From positions 1 to 64,000 of the forward strand of contig JAPOVC010000021.1 in NCBI GenBank assembly GCA_026708325.1: a stretch of DNA of 64,000 nucleotides, given 5' to 3'. Position 1 is the first letter of the stretch; each line of letters opens with the position of its first letter. The stretch comes from Anaerolineaceae bacterium. Lineage in GTDB: Bacteria > Chloroflexota > Anaerolineae > Aggregatilineales > Phototrophicaceae. The notes beneath the pieces are model-generated. The model was not told where the DNA came from and searched no databases. It saw only the letters and a program-made list of their open reading frames with translations. Shown here in pieces: positions 51,157 through 59,727 of the stretch. A program made the translations under genes and the position numbers.

Positions 51157-53313
51157 TCAGCCCCTTCTGCCACGGCGCAGCGCGGCGCTGCCCATGTTGC
51201 CCAGCGCCCCCAGCGCAATCATCACGATGCTGAGCGCCAGACCGATGTGGATGGAAGACTCGCGTTCCGCTGCCTGCAGAATCGTTCCGGGACGGTCGGC
51301 AGGCCCGGCGTCGCCGGGGGCTTGCGCCGCCGTTCCGCTGAGCGATCCGGCAGGCAAAGTGGTTGCTGTCGCCCCGGGCGTTGCCGTGGGCTGTGGCGCC
51401 GCCTGCGCCGGCACGTCGCGGATATCGACCGGGCCCAGATCCAGGCTGGCGGCGGGCAACCAGCCCCGCAGACCGTCATTGGTCTGCAGAAAGAGCCAGC
51501 TGGCGGCGGCGTTGCGCAGCAGCACCTGCACGTTTTCGCCGGGGTTGACGATTCCGAGCAGCGCACCGGCCGCATCCGCGCTGTCCCGCAGGGAGAGTTC
51601 ACTGGCCCCCGCTCGCACTGTGCCCAGGAAGATGCCGGGCGTCGCCGTGGCGACCGCCGGGGCCTGCTGACTGTCGGCCGCGGCGTTGGCCAGCGCCTGG
51701 GCGCCGGCCAGCGGCGTCGCCGTTTCGGCAGCGCTCCAGTCCCCCGCGCCGGCCTGGTTGACGGCGCGCACCTGGAATTCCCAGGCGTCGCCGTTCGTGA
51801 GCCCGGTCGCAGTGTAGGTGGTCACGTCCGCGGCGGTATCCGCGCTGCGCCACTCCTCCGTACCGGTACGCCAACGCAGGCGATAGCCGGTCAGCGCGGA
51901 GCCGCCGTCGTCGGCCGGCGCGCTCCAGCTGGCCTCCACGCTGGCGTCTCCGGCGGTCAGGGTGAGCGACTGCGCTTGCGACGGCACGCTGCGCGGCACG
52001 TCCGTGATTTGCCTGCTCCAGGGGCCGTCGCCTTCGGCGTTGCTGGCGCGCACCTGAATATCGTAGGCCGTGCCATTGTCCAGCCCGGTCAGGGTGTGGG
52101 TCGTGTCGCTGCCCGTGAGCGGCACCTCCACCCAGGTCAGGTAAGGCGTGGAGAGATGACGAATGGTGTAGCCGGTGATCGGGGAGCCGCCATTCGAAAG
52201 CGGCCGGTCCCATTCCAGTTCGATACTTTCATCAAGGCTCAGGGCCCGCAGGTTGCGGGGCGCCGAGGGCGGTCCCACGCTTACCTCCAGTTGCTGCAGC
52301 AGCATGGAGTCGTAGGTCAGCGCGTCGTGAAAGCCGCTGATCGTGCCGCTGAGGGCCACCCTCAGCCAGGGGCGCGCCAGCGGGACGGCGGCCTGGCCTG
52401 TCGCCGCCAGCATGTCACTGCCCGCCAGCGGCGCGATCTGCTCCGCCCACTGGCGCAGGTCTTCCGGCCGCTCGGCGATGACGAGCACGCGCGCGAAATC
52501 GCCCAACTGGCGAATGTCCAGACCAGTCGCGCTCCCGCGCAGGTCCATGGCCAGCTGCTCCCGCAGATTCATGCTCAATGCACGCAGGCCCGCCAGGTCG
52601 CCGGCCAGAAAGCGGGTCACAAACCAGTCCGCGTTGGGGACCAGGTCGACGTCGCGTTGCAGCCGTGTGGCCAGGGACGACCCCGCCTGGCCCAGCTGCG
52701 TCAACATTTGTTCCGTGCGCAACAGGGTCACCGGGTAGCGGCTGACGACAATCGGCACCGCCCGGCGCAGCAGGATGTGCCGCAACAACACACCGGCGAC
52801 CGTATCCAGTTCGCCGGCGGCGGTCGGTCCGTATTCCATACCCACCAGCACCAGATCGCCGGGAGTCAGGACGTCCAGGCTCTCGTAGAGCGTCTCCTGC
52901 GGGCTGCCCGCGACGAATGTCGTCGGGGCGCTTTCACCAAAGCGGGTCTGCACGCCCGTAAAGGGCAGCAGCATCCCGGTCACCAGCAGCAGTGAGAGAA
53001 AGAAACGCTCACCACCCACGCGCAGGCGACGGCGACGGCGGCGACGGCGGCGCGGAGCGCTGCTGGCGGCGGCTCCGGAGGCTGGCACAAAGACATTGGG
53101 CACCGCCGAGGGATCGCGTCGCGCCAGCTGGTCACTGCGCGCGCGCAGGCGGCGCAGGCGGCGCGACAGGCGATTGAGCGGACGGTCCCGCAATTGTTCC
53201 AGCAGGGACAGCAAGGGCGACGACGACGAGGGATCCCCGGCCCAGGCGGGCGGCGGGTCTCCGCCAGGCAACCAAGGATCGTCGCCGGAACCCTGCCCGT
53301 AGTACTCACTCAT
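51157..53313 (-). CDS. Membrane-anchored FN3 x2 and SH3-like protein with Rossmann-like region
   Basis: 718 residues from MSEYYGQGSG, overlapping the upstream gene by 8 bp. The cytoplasmic N-terminus (1-100) is basic and ends in a run of nine Arg. TM1 about 104-120. An alpha/beta region (about 130-340) starts LTPGDLVLVGMEYGPTAAGELD and continues with VPIVVSRYPVTLL, resembling a Rossmann-type domain that recurs in Chloroflexota membrane proteins. FN3 domains at about 360-450 and 455-545 (PLSNGGSPITGYTIRH, DDGGSALTGYRLRW). An SH3-like domain about 580-640 (LSLRDSADAAGALLGIV, LRGWLPAASL). Then a Pro/Ala/Thr linker and a C-terminal TM (IHIGLALSIVMIALGALG). The topology puts FN3 and SH3 outside. 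Function unknown. Confidence 0.85.
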   Translation of the reverse strand: MSEYYGQGSGDDPWLPGGDPPPAWAGDPSSSSPLLSLLEQLRDRPLNRLSRRLRRLRARSDQLARRDPSAVPNVFVPASGAAASSAPRRRRRRRRRLRVGGERFFLSLLLVTGMLLPFTGVQTRFGESAPTTFVAGSPQETLYESLDVLTPGDLVLVGMEYGPTAAGELDTVAGVLLRHILLRRAVPIVVSRYPVTLLRTEQMLTQLGQAGSSLATRLQRDVDLVPNADWFVTRFLAGDLAGLRALSMNLREQLAMDLRGSATGLDIRQLGDFARVLVIAERPEDLRQWAEQIAPLAGSDMLAATGQAAVPLARPWLRVALSGTISGFHDALTYDSMLLQQLEVSVGPPSAPRNLRALSLDESIELEWDRPLSNGGSPITGYTIRHLSTPYLTWVEVPLTGSDTTHTLTGLDNGTAYDIQVRASNAEGDGPWSRQITDVPRSVPSQAQSLTLTAGDASVEASWSAPADDGGSALTGYRLRWRTGTEEWRSADTAADVTTYTATGLTNGDAWEFQVRAVNQAGAGDWSAAETATPLAGAQALANAAADSQQAPAVATATPGIFLGTVRAGASELSLRDSADAAGALLGIVNPGENVQVLLRNAAASWLFLQTNDGLRGWLPAASLDLGPVDIRDVPAQAAPQPTATPGATATTLPAGSLSGTAAQAPGDAGPADRPGTILQAAERESSIHIGLALSIVMIALGALGNMGSAALRRGRRG

Positions 53314-53992
53314 CGCGCCCGCTCCGCAGGCTGCGGTCCTGGCCGATGAGGACCCGCGCGCCGACGACGATGGTGGCCAGAGCGATCCCGAGCAGGATGC
53401 CGCGCGCGCCGGCATTCACCGGCACGGCCAAAAGCCAGTCTCGCAAGGGGACCAGGGGCGCCAGTTCGGGCAGCGGCAGGGCGGCCCCCAGCACCAGCAG
53501 CACGGTCAACACAAAGAGCGAACCCCAACCGTTGACGCGCAGGGCCATCACGCGCCAGGCGCCGTACACCAGGCCGAAGAGCAGGAGACCGGCCAGCGAG
53601 GACTCGACCGTGACCTGCACCTGTTCCAGCAACAGTACGCGCCATTCCGCGCCGGTCGTGAGCAGGTTTTCGCGCTCCAGGTAGGTCAGGCCGATGACGA
53701 TCGCCGCGCTGAGAAAGAGAACGAGGCTGTAGCCGCAGCCGGTATCGCGTCGGCCGCTGCGCCGCAAATGCACCAGCAGCAGGTTCATGATGCCGATGAT
53801 GATGGAGACGGCCACGCTGATCGAGAAGACCTGCAGCAGCGTCGCGCTCCACTCGCGAATCGCCGGCTCCCAAGTGGCCAGCACGCCCGCCAGCAGCACG
53901 GGCTGCCGTTCCAGCAGCAATCCGGCCAGCGTCACCAGCGCGGTGGTGAGCGCCAGCAACACCGCGAGCATGGTGAAGAAACTGCGCATCAT
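53306..53992 (-). CDS. Six-TM membrane protein of unknown function
   Basis: 228 residues, overlapping the FN3 gene start by 8 bp and the upstream gene by 4 bp. Helices at about 4-26, 52-72, 86-103, 128-148, 153-172 and 190-212, with charged loops LLVHLRRSGRRDTG and RVLIGQDRSLRSGRDE. Not recognised. The overlaps on both sides make it an integral operon member. Confidence 0.82.
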   Translation of the reverse strand: MMRSFFTMLAVLLALTTALVTLAGLLLERQPVLLAGVLATWEPAIREWSATLLQVFSISVAVSIIIGIMNLLLVHLRRSGRRDTGCGYSLVLFLSAAIVIGLTYLERENLLTTGAEWRVLLLEQVQVTVESSLAGLLLFGLVYGAWRVMALRVNGWGSLFVLTVLLVLGAALPLPELAPLVPLRDWLLAVPVNAGARGILLGIALATIVVGARVLIGQDRSLRSGRDE

Positions 53993-54771
53993 GCCGGGGC
54001 GGCTCCCCCGCTGTTGTAGGCCAGAAACACCAGGGTCAGCAGCGCCGCGATCAGCAGCCAGCGCAGGATGTCCTGCATCACCACCGCCGCCTGGTTGGCG
54101 GGCGTCGGGTGCAGCCAGGCGCCGGCAAAGTAGAGCTCCTCCCCGATCAGGGGCTCGTCAGCGCTGGCCCAGGCGACGGCCTGTCCGTCCAGCTGGTCGC
54201 TGGCGGCCAGCAGGGGCTGGCCGCGCCGCGCCGCCGCGTGGCTGACCAGGGCCAGTTCCGGCCCGAAGCCGCCAACCAGCACATTGGCGCCGACGTATTC
54301 GCTCGACATCAGGGCGCTGGCTGCGCCGGCCCAGGCCAGTGACCGCGGGCCGTCCGGGAACCAGCGCAGCGTACCGGCCTGCATGCTGCCGGCGAAGCCG
54401 CGCGCGCGCTGGGCCCGGCGCAGGACCTCGTAGCCAAGGGGGATCATGGTGCTGTCGCTGGTCGTCAGGATGACCGGCCCCTGCGCCAGACGGGCCGCCT
54501 GATAGAGCGCTTCCGCGCTCGCCAGCGCCAGCAGACTGTCGCTGCCCTGCAGGCCGGCGCCGCCGCTGGAGAGATGCACCGGTTGCCCCTGCGCGGCGGC
54601 CTGTTCCAGCATGCCGGGCAGGGCGCGCCAGGCGGGCATCACCCGCAGACTGCGCGCGCTGCGGCGGCCGACGGCGAAGGACGACAGGCCCAGGCCCAGC
54701 GCCACCAGCAGCGGAAACACGATACTGGCGTTTTCCTGCAAAAAGCTCAGAAAGGGGTCAGGCGAGGCCAT
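53989..54771 (-). CDS. Membrane protein resembling DUF6754
   Basis: 260 residues. TM1 about 16-34, a basic loop (VGRRSARSLRVMP), then a soluble alpha/beta domain (about 45-230) containing VHLSSGGAGLQGSDSLLAL, VILTTSDSTMIPLGYEVLR, SSEYVGANVLVGGFG and ELYFAGAWLHP, and a final TM about 235-253. The series of small-residue loops resembles the DUF6754 family that I associate with Chloroflexota. No catalytic motif is evident. The fold may be Rossmann-like and matches, in spirit, the alpha/beta region of the FN3 protein in the same operon. Confidence 0.82.
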   Translation of the reverse strand: MASPDPFLSFLQENASIVFPLLVALGLGLSSFAVGRRSARSLRVMPAWRALPGMLEQAAAQGQPVHLSSGGAGLQGSDSLLALASAEALYQAARLAQGPVILTTSDSTMIPLGYEVLRRAQRARGFAGSMQAGTLRWFPDGPRSLAWAGAASALMSSEYVGANVLVGGFGPELALVSHAAARRGQPLLAASDQLDGQAVAWASADEPLIGEELYFAGAWLHPTPANQAAVVMQDILRWLLIAALLTLVFLAYNSGGAAPA

Positions 54772-55004
54772 CAGCGCCCGCTTTCCAGCATCTCACGCAG
54801 GCGTTCGATGCCATCCGGCTCCTGCAACAGCCTGGCCAAATGCCCGGTCAACTCCGCGGCGCCGAACAGGCCGCTGAAGGGCTGTGCGACCCACAGGAAC
54901 TGCGCGCCCGGCGCACCCAGCGGTTCCAGGACATCCAGCAGCAGCAAGGTGGGGCCGTCCAGACCGCGCGCCTGCAACTCGCGTATCCAGTCCTGCCCGG
55001 TCAT
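54771..55004 (-). CDS. Small soluble protein, first gene of the membrane operon
   Basis: 77 residues starting MTGQDWIREL. Helical, no TM, no recognised domain; contains LLLLDVLEPLGAPGAQFLWV and ends REMLESGR. It overlaps the following gene at one base (TGATG). The ATG is seven bases from a TGCTATACT promoter, so its mRNA is likely leaderless. Because leaderless starts are decided by transcription, the start assignment is good. Confidence 0.75.
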   Translation of the reverse strand: MTGQDWIRELQARGLDGPTLLLLDVLEPLGAPGAQFLWVAQPFSGLFGAAELTGHLARLLQEPDGIERLREMLESGR

Positions 55005-55011
55005 GCGCCGG

Positions 55012-55020
55012 AGTATAGCA
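55012..55020 (-). promoter_or_regulatory. Extended -10 promoter giving a leaderless operon mRNA
   Basis: Minus strand TGC then TATACT (55017 to 55012), seven bases (CCGGCGC), then the ATG at 55004. The normal -10 to start distance puts +1 at the ATG. No -35 is recognisable. Confidence 0.65.
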
Positions 55021-55112
55021 CAGCCACCCCGGCCACAACATCAGGCGCCGCCTCGCATTCGCCGGCGCCTGACAGCATAATGGCCGGCATCGACCAGCCA
55101 CCCTGGCGGACC

Positions 55113-56264
55113 ATGCCGCGCAATCTTCTCTTCGTCAACAGCTACAAAAACCTCGGCGGCGGCGAGACCACGATGCTGACGCTCGCCATACAACTGGCGG
55201 CATCCGGCTGGAACCCACATTTGCTGGTCCCGGACGCCGGCGAGTTCAGTGCTGCCTGGGAGGCACGAGGCTGGCCGGTACACATCGCTTACTGGCGCGC
55301 CGCCAATGTGTATTTTGTACCGGCGCTGTGGGGCCTGCTGCCCGGATCGCGCCGGATGGAAGCCGTCCTTCGCCAGGAAAGGTTTGCGGCAGCTTACTGC
55401 GAGTATCACGGTTTACCCCTGCTGTTGCCCGCTGCCTCACGCGCCGGCGTCCCGGTCCTGTGGATCTGCACGGGCTGGCGCTTCCGGCCACGCCCCTGGC
55501 AACGCGAATTCTTCCGCCGGCCGGCGGCCACTTTCGCCGAGACGGGCATGATTCGCGATGGCTTCCTCGGGGAGCCACCTTTCATGCCTGTTGAAAAGGT
55601 AGAAATACTGAACCCGGGTGTGGACTGCGAGCGTTTCCGTCCACGTACGGATAGCGCGACCCTGCGCGCCGGGCTTGAGGTCGCGCCGGAGACCCCGCTG
55701 GTCGTCCTGCTGGCGCGTTTCCAGAACGTGAAGGGGCATGACGTCTTTCAGGACATGGCGCGTCTGGTCGCCAGAGACATGCCGCAGGCGCAATTTCTGG
55801 TGGCTGGCAACAATCCCCACACGCGCAGCGACATCCGCTATCGGGAACAGATCCTCACCAGCGCCCGCAACGACCCGCTGCTGCGGGACCGTCTGCGTTA
55901 TCTCGGCTTTCGCCCGGACACGGAGCGCATCATCGCCGCTGCCGACGTCGTCGTGTGCAGTTCCTGGTTTGAAGGCTACGGCTCGGTAATTGTGGAGGCC
56001 ATGGCCAGCGGGCGGCCAGTGGTCAGCACCAACCGCGGCGGACCTTCCGAGATCGTCCTTGATGGCGAGACCGGATTCCTCGTCCCGCCCGGTGATTCCG
56101 CCGGCCTCGCACAACGCGTAACGCAGCTTTTGCGCGATGACGACCTGCGACTACGCATGGGTGCTGCAGGCCGCAGGCATGTCCTGCAGCACTTCACGGC
56201 CGGTGCCTACGCCCGTCGTTTCGAGCACACTCTGGAACGGGTGCTGGCGGCGGGGCGCGCTTGA
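55113..56264 (+). CDS. GT4-family glycosyltransferase
   Basis: 383 residues from the ATG at 55113; an ATG 33 bp upstream (55080) is an alternative start. GT-B fold: N-terminal domain opens NLLFVNSYKNLGGGETTML, the glycine-rich acceptor loop of GT4 enzymes. The C-terminal domain includes ARFQNVKGHDVFQDMARLV, the EX7E-type motif in SSWFEGYGSVIVEAMASG and the nucleotide-binding region before it. It transfers a sugar from a nucleotide donor, probably in envelope glycan synthesis. It is transcribed divergently from the membrane operon. Confidence 0.92.
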   Translation: MPRNLLFVNSYKNLGGGETTMLTLAIQLAASGWNPHLLVPDAGEFSAAWEARGWPVHIAYWRAANVYFVPALWGLLPGSRRMEAVLRQERFAAAYCEYHGLPLLLPAASRAGVPVLWICTGWRFRPRPWQREFFRRPAATFAETGMIRDGFLGEPPFMPVEKVEILNPGVDCERFRPRTDSATLRAGLEVAPETPLVVLLARFQNVKGHDVFQDMARLVARDMPQAQFLVAGNNPHTRSDIRYREQILTSARNDPLLRDRLRYLGFRPDTERIIAAADVVVCSSWFEGYGSVIVEAMASGRPVVSTNRGGPSEIVLDGETGFLVPPGDSAGLAQRVTQLLRDDDLRLRMGAAGRRHVLQHFTAGAYARRFEHTLERVLAAGRA

Positions 56265-56290
56265 CAGTGCGCGCGTCTCTCCCCTATCAT
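56261..56290 (+). promoter_or_regulatory. Consensus promoter of the DUF177 gene
   Basis: TTGACA (56261-56266), 18-nt spacer, TATCAT (56285-56290). The -35 overlaps the stop codon of the glycosyltransferase gene. The predicted start near 56297 leaves a leader of about 16 nt. Confidence 0.7.
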
Positions 56291-56312
56291 CGCGGGACTG
56301 CGATCCCGGCGA

Positions 56313-56879
56313 ATGGCAGCCCAGGTGAACGACACTGCACGCCCCCTCAACCCGCGTGTGTTGCGGCTAAACGTCGGCGATATTACCGGCGCCGGTCCGG
56401 GTTATCGCCAGGAGGCCAGCCTCGACATCCCCGCCCTGCAGGTCTCCGGCGACCTCGTCCTGGCCTTCCTGCGCGGCCCCTTTCGTCTGAGCCGAACGCG
56501 CGAGGGTGTCCTGCTGCAGGGAGAATTGCTGGCCGGCCTGCGCGGCGAATGCGACCGCTGCCTGACCCCCACGCTGGCGGAACTGCCCCTGCAACTTGAA
56601 GAACTCTACAGTTATCCGGTGGCCTCCGGCGTCGAGTTCAGCATCGGCGAGGACGGCATGCTCGATCTGGCGCCCCTGCTGCGCGCCGAGGTGCTCATCG
56701 CCCGCGCGAGCGGTCTGCTCTGCAAGTCAGACTGCCGCGGTCTCTGCCCCCGCTGTGGCGCCAGTCTCAACGAAAGGGACTGCGGCTGCGAACTGGATGA
56801 CGTCGATCCGCGTCTGGCGGCCCTGCGTCAACTGCTGGACGAGGCAGCCGCCACACAGGAGCCGGAGCGCGATTCGTGA
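56313..56879 (+). CDS. DUF177/YceD-family protein
   Basis: 188 residues. YceD signature: GELLAGLRGECDRCLTP (first CxxC at about 75-78) and CKSDCRGLCPRCGASLN (second Cys set about 136-150), followed by LAALRQLL. YceD proteins are linked to 23S rRNA processing and normally sit directly before rpmF. Here no L32 gene follows. The ATG lacks a clear ribosome-binding site. Confidence 0.9.
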   Translation: MAAQVNDTARPLNPRVLRLNVGDITGAGPGYRQEASLDIPALQVSGDLVLAFLRGPFRLSRTREGVLLQGELLAGLRGECDRCLTPTLAELPLQLEELYSYPVASGVEFSIGEDGMLDLAPLLRAEVLIARASGLLCKSDCRGLCPRCGASLNERDCGCELDDVDPRLAALRQLLDEAAATQEPERDS

Positions 56880-56943
56880 CGCGGGCGCGCCCCTGCCAGA
56901 CGCCAGGCGTCTCCTGAAACCCTTTCCAACGGTCGCCGATCCC

Positions 56944-57147
56944 GTGCAACTGCCCGCCTTCGCCGGCTCGCGCCTGGAATTGCCGCCGGTGACGGATTGC
57001 GCGCAGCCGGGCTACCTGCTCACCTTGTGGCAGGCCGGGCCCCAGGAACTGAAACGCATCCGCGACATCTGCGATAACCCCCTCAGCGAGCCCGCCGCCC
57101 GGTCGGCCCTGCCGCTGGCGCCCAGGCAACCGCGCCACTTCAGCTAA
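56944..57147 (+). CDS. Possible small protein or remnant after the DUF177 gene
   Basis: A 68-codon frame from a GTG, VQLPAFAGSRLELPPVTD at the start and GYLLTLWQAGPQELKRI in the middle. No ribosome-binding site and no recognised family. Its composition looks coding-like but it could be noise. It occupies the place where rpmF is expected but shows no L32 features (no zinc Cys). Confidence 0.25.
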   Translation: MQLPAFAGSRLELPPVTDCAQPGYLLTLWQAGPQELKRIRDICDNPLSEPAARSALPLAPRQPRHFS

Positions 57148-57569
57148 AGACAAAGGTTTCCGTCACACAGCGTCAAGAGCCCGTATTCGCTACGCCTTGT
57201 TTTCCTTGCCTTCCGATTAACGTTTCCTCTTTGGCAAACGATATGTCACGAATTTGTTCGGAATCGGGATCCGCCGCCCAAAGCGACTTTACGCCCTGCG
57301 CCTCCCAGGCGACCATGAAGACAACGCGGTGAATTCAGGCGGGCGGAGGCGGGTGACCCGCTGACCGGCCCAGGCGCGACAGGCAGCGCCCGCCCGTCGG
57401 CCTGGCGTCTGTGACTTCAGCACCATAGAACAACGGATTGGTGTAGACTGGTCGGCCGTCTTGACATTGTCTCAAGTCAGACTGCAGATACGCGCAGTTG
57501 ACACTGTTGCCTCCCCGCCCCCTTCACACTGCGTTTCGGGAGTGAGGCCAGGGGTTAGGGAGAGCCACC
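57148..57569. other. Intergenic region upstream of the SH3 island
   Basis: 422 bp with no credible gene and a lower-GC first half. TTGACA occurs at 57461-57466 inside the dyad CTTGAcattgtcTCAAG, a possible operator-overlapped -35. TAGACT at 57444-57449 resembles the -10 of the LysM gene. GGGAGAG lies directly before the next ATG. Confidence 0.4.
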
Positions 57570-58871
57570 ATGCGTCAACTATTGTTTGCGGGTCTGCTGC
57601 TTGCCGTGTCGGCGTTGGTGTTGCCCGGCCTGCTGCTGCCAGGCCTTTCGCTGGCCCAGGGCGACGTATGGCGCGGCATCCCCGTCGCGCCGGAGAACCG
57701 CTGCTCACCCTACGACCGCGACGACTACCCCTACTCCCAGTCCGTCGAATTGCAGATTATCGCGCGCGAGGGCGGCCAAATCTGCAGCCCCTACACCAAC
57801 GAATGCTTCGAGTCGCGCTTCGATACCGATATCGAGCACATCATCGCCGTTTCGGAAGCGCATGACAGCGGCCTCTGCGCCGCCAGCGCGGCCACACGCG
57901 CGCAATTCGCCTCCGACCTGCGTAACCTGACCCTCGCCTCGCCGGCGCTCAACCGCAACCAGAAGCGCGCGAAGGACGCCGCCGAATGGCTGCCGGCGCT
58001 AAACCGCTGCTGGTTCGCCAACCAGATCATCAGCGTGCGCCGCGCGTATTCCCTGACCATCGACCGGCGCGAGGCTGACGCGCTGGAGCGCGTCCTCGCC
58101 AACTGCGACCTCGACCTCCCGCTGGATCCAGGCGCAACGCCGGTCCATGTCGTCAGCGCCGCCAGGGTCAACGCCCGCGCCTGCGCCGACACGAGCTGCG
58201 AGATCGTCACAACCTTCAGCAGCGGCCACGCGCTGGACGTGATCGAGGAGGTGGAGGGCGCCGCCTGGAATGACGACACCCGCTGGCTGAAAGTCAGCCA
58301 TGAAGACGGCGAGGTCTACGTCCACGCCTCCCTGGTCCGGCTGGTCACGCCGACGCCCGTCCCCACGGCCACGCCTGTTCCAACGTCGACTCCACGCCCG
58401 GCAGTGTCCGTCAACCCCAACCAGGCGACCACCCCCTGGTACGTCGTCGCGCCCGCGCAGGCCAACGCCCGCACCTGCCCGCGCACCACCTGCAGCATCG
58501 TGACCAGCTTCGCCCGCGGCGCCGAAGTCAACGTGCTGCAGGCGGTCAGCGGCGAAACCGTCGGCGGCGCTTCAACCTGGCAGGCCGTCAAGCAGGGCAG
58601 CCAGGTGGTCTACGTCCACGGTCCGCTGCTCTCCCGCAGCCGGCCGGCGCCAACCAGCGTTCCCGCGCGGCAGGCGGGCTCCGGTCAGGGCCAGGCCAGC
58701 GTTCAGCCGACCGCCGTCACCGGCCCGCAGTTCACCTGCAACTGCTCAAAGTCCTGTTCGGCGATGGTCTCCTGCCAGGAGGCCTACTTCCAGCTGAACA
58801 CATGCGGCTGCTCGCGCCGTGACCGCGACCGCGACGGCGTCCCCTGCGAGAGCATCTGCCCGGGCGGCTAG
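57570..58871 (+). CDS. Secreted HNH (DUF1524-like) nuclease with two SH3 domains and Excalibur
   Basis: 433 residues. The signal peptide (1-30) ends LSLAQG. The nuclease domain (about 35-190) carries the DUF1524 motif IEHIIAVSEAHDSG, the conserved Asn in DLRNLTLAS, and NRNQKRAKDAAEWLP. SH3_3 domains at about 190-255 (NARACADTSCEIVTTFSSG) and 285-355 (NARTCPRTTCSIVTSFARG), joined by a Thr/Pro linker. The C-terminal Excalibur domain has CSRRDRDRDGVPCES, the calcium-binding DxDxDG with flanking Cys. It probably works outside the cell as a wall-anchored DNase. First of three related genes in a row. Confidence 0.92.
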   Translation: MRQLLFAGLLLAVSALVLPGLLLPGLSLAQGDVWRGIPVAPENRCSPYDRDDYPYSQSVELQIIAREGGQICSPYTNECFESRFDTDIEHIIAVSEAHDSGLCAASAATRAQFASDLRNLTLASPALNRNQKRAKDAAEWLPALNRCWFANQIISVRRAYSLTIDRREADALERVLANCDLDLPLDPGATPVHVVSAARVNARACADTSCEIVTTFSSGHALDVIEEVEGAAWNDDTRWLKVSHEDGEVYVHASLVRLVTPTPVPTATPVPTSTPRPAVSVNPNQATTPWYVVAPAQANARTCPRTTCSIVTSFARGAEVNVLQAVSGETVGGASTWQAVKQGSQVVYVHGPLLSRSRPAPTSVPARQAGSGQGQASVQPTAVTGPQFTCNCSKSCSAMVSCQEAYFQLNTCGCSRRDRDRDGVPCESICPGG

Positions 58872-58900
58872 TGACCTGCATCTGCAAGGGATAACCACAC

Positions 58901-59617
58901 ATGCGCTTTTCGAGACGCGCTATCGTGCTGATTGCCGGCTGCGGCTGTCTGTTGTTTATCGCCTTCTGCGTTGCACTGGTGCTTCTGTTTTTCCTCTTCA
59001 CGTCACAAGACAACAATGTCGCCACGGCCCCTCGCTCTTCCTTTCAGATCGCCACAGTTGTGTCTGCACCTGCCATCCGTGGCGGGTTCGCTACTCAGGT
59101 GCCGGTTCGCCCAACGCCTTTGCCAGTCCGACCTACCACGGCTTCCTCCCGTACTGTTGCAACTTCCCCGCGTACGATCGTCGCCATTGAGCAGTACATT
59201 ACCGCGCAGGCAACAGCCAATGCGCGCGCCTGTCCGCGAACAAACTGCGTCATTGTTCGTGTCTTAAATCGTGGGGAAGCAATAACGACGGTTGGCGAAG
59301 TGGTGGGTGACAATGTCCAGGGAAACAACAACTGGACTCGCGTTTTGCTAAATGGTCGGGAAACTTTCGTCCATAGTGCGTTGGTCAGTCGCACCAGGCC
59401 GCAACCGCTGCCCGCTGAACAGGCACAACCAGTTCAGCAACAACCAGGACAAGGTTTGCAGGTCCGGCCGACATCGGACACTCGCAATGCTTACCGTGGC
59501 TTGAACTGCACAGAGATTCGTGATCGGCATGGTGACGGCAATTTCACTCCTGGTCATCCCGCCTACAATGGAAACCGCGACCGGGACCGTGACGGCATAG
59601 CCTGCGAACTTGGGTAA
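58901..59617 (+). CDS. Membrane-anchored SH3 and Excalibur protein
   Basis: 238 residues. N-terminal TM (about 8-33, very hydrophobic, ending FLFTSQD), a linker with SAPAIRGGFATQ, one SH3_3 domain (about 105-165: NARACPRTNCVIVRVLNRG) and a C-terminal Excalibur domain (YRGLNCTEIRDRHGDGNF, then NRDRDRDGIACELG). It lacks a nuclease or glycosidase. The base composition is noticeably less GC-rich, with more A/T at third positions than neighbours, suggesting later arrival or relaxed codon use. The SAPAIRGGFA segment matches the junction of the glycosidase domain in the next gene. Confidence 0.87.
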   Translation: MRFSRRAIVLIAGCGCLLFIAFCVALVLLFFLFTSQDNNVATAPRSSFQIATVVSAPAIRGGFATQVPVRPTPLPVRPTTASSRTVATSPRTIVAIEQYITAQATANARACPRTNCVIVRVLNRGEAITTVGEVVGDNVQGNNNWTRVLLNGRETFVHSALVSRTRPQPLPAEQAQPVQQQPGQGLQVRPTSDTRNAYRGLNCTEIRDRHGDGNFTPGHPAYNGNRDRDRDGIACELG

Positions 59618-59727
59618 AGATCCCGCGCTGAACCACCTTGTCTGGCCCGACCCGCAACCCGCCCTCAAACCGGGGCGCCGCTTCGCGTAAGATAGCATTG
59701 CGTTCATCGCCGCATGGAGAGCTTGCC

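Noticed and set aside
53025..53060. Short CGACGGCGG repeats, considered as a microsatellite or CRISPR-like array
   Set aside because: They are codons of the poly-arginine tract in the FN3 protein and have no spacers.
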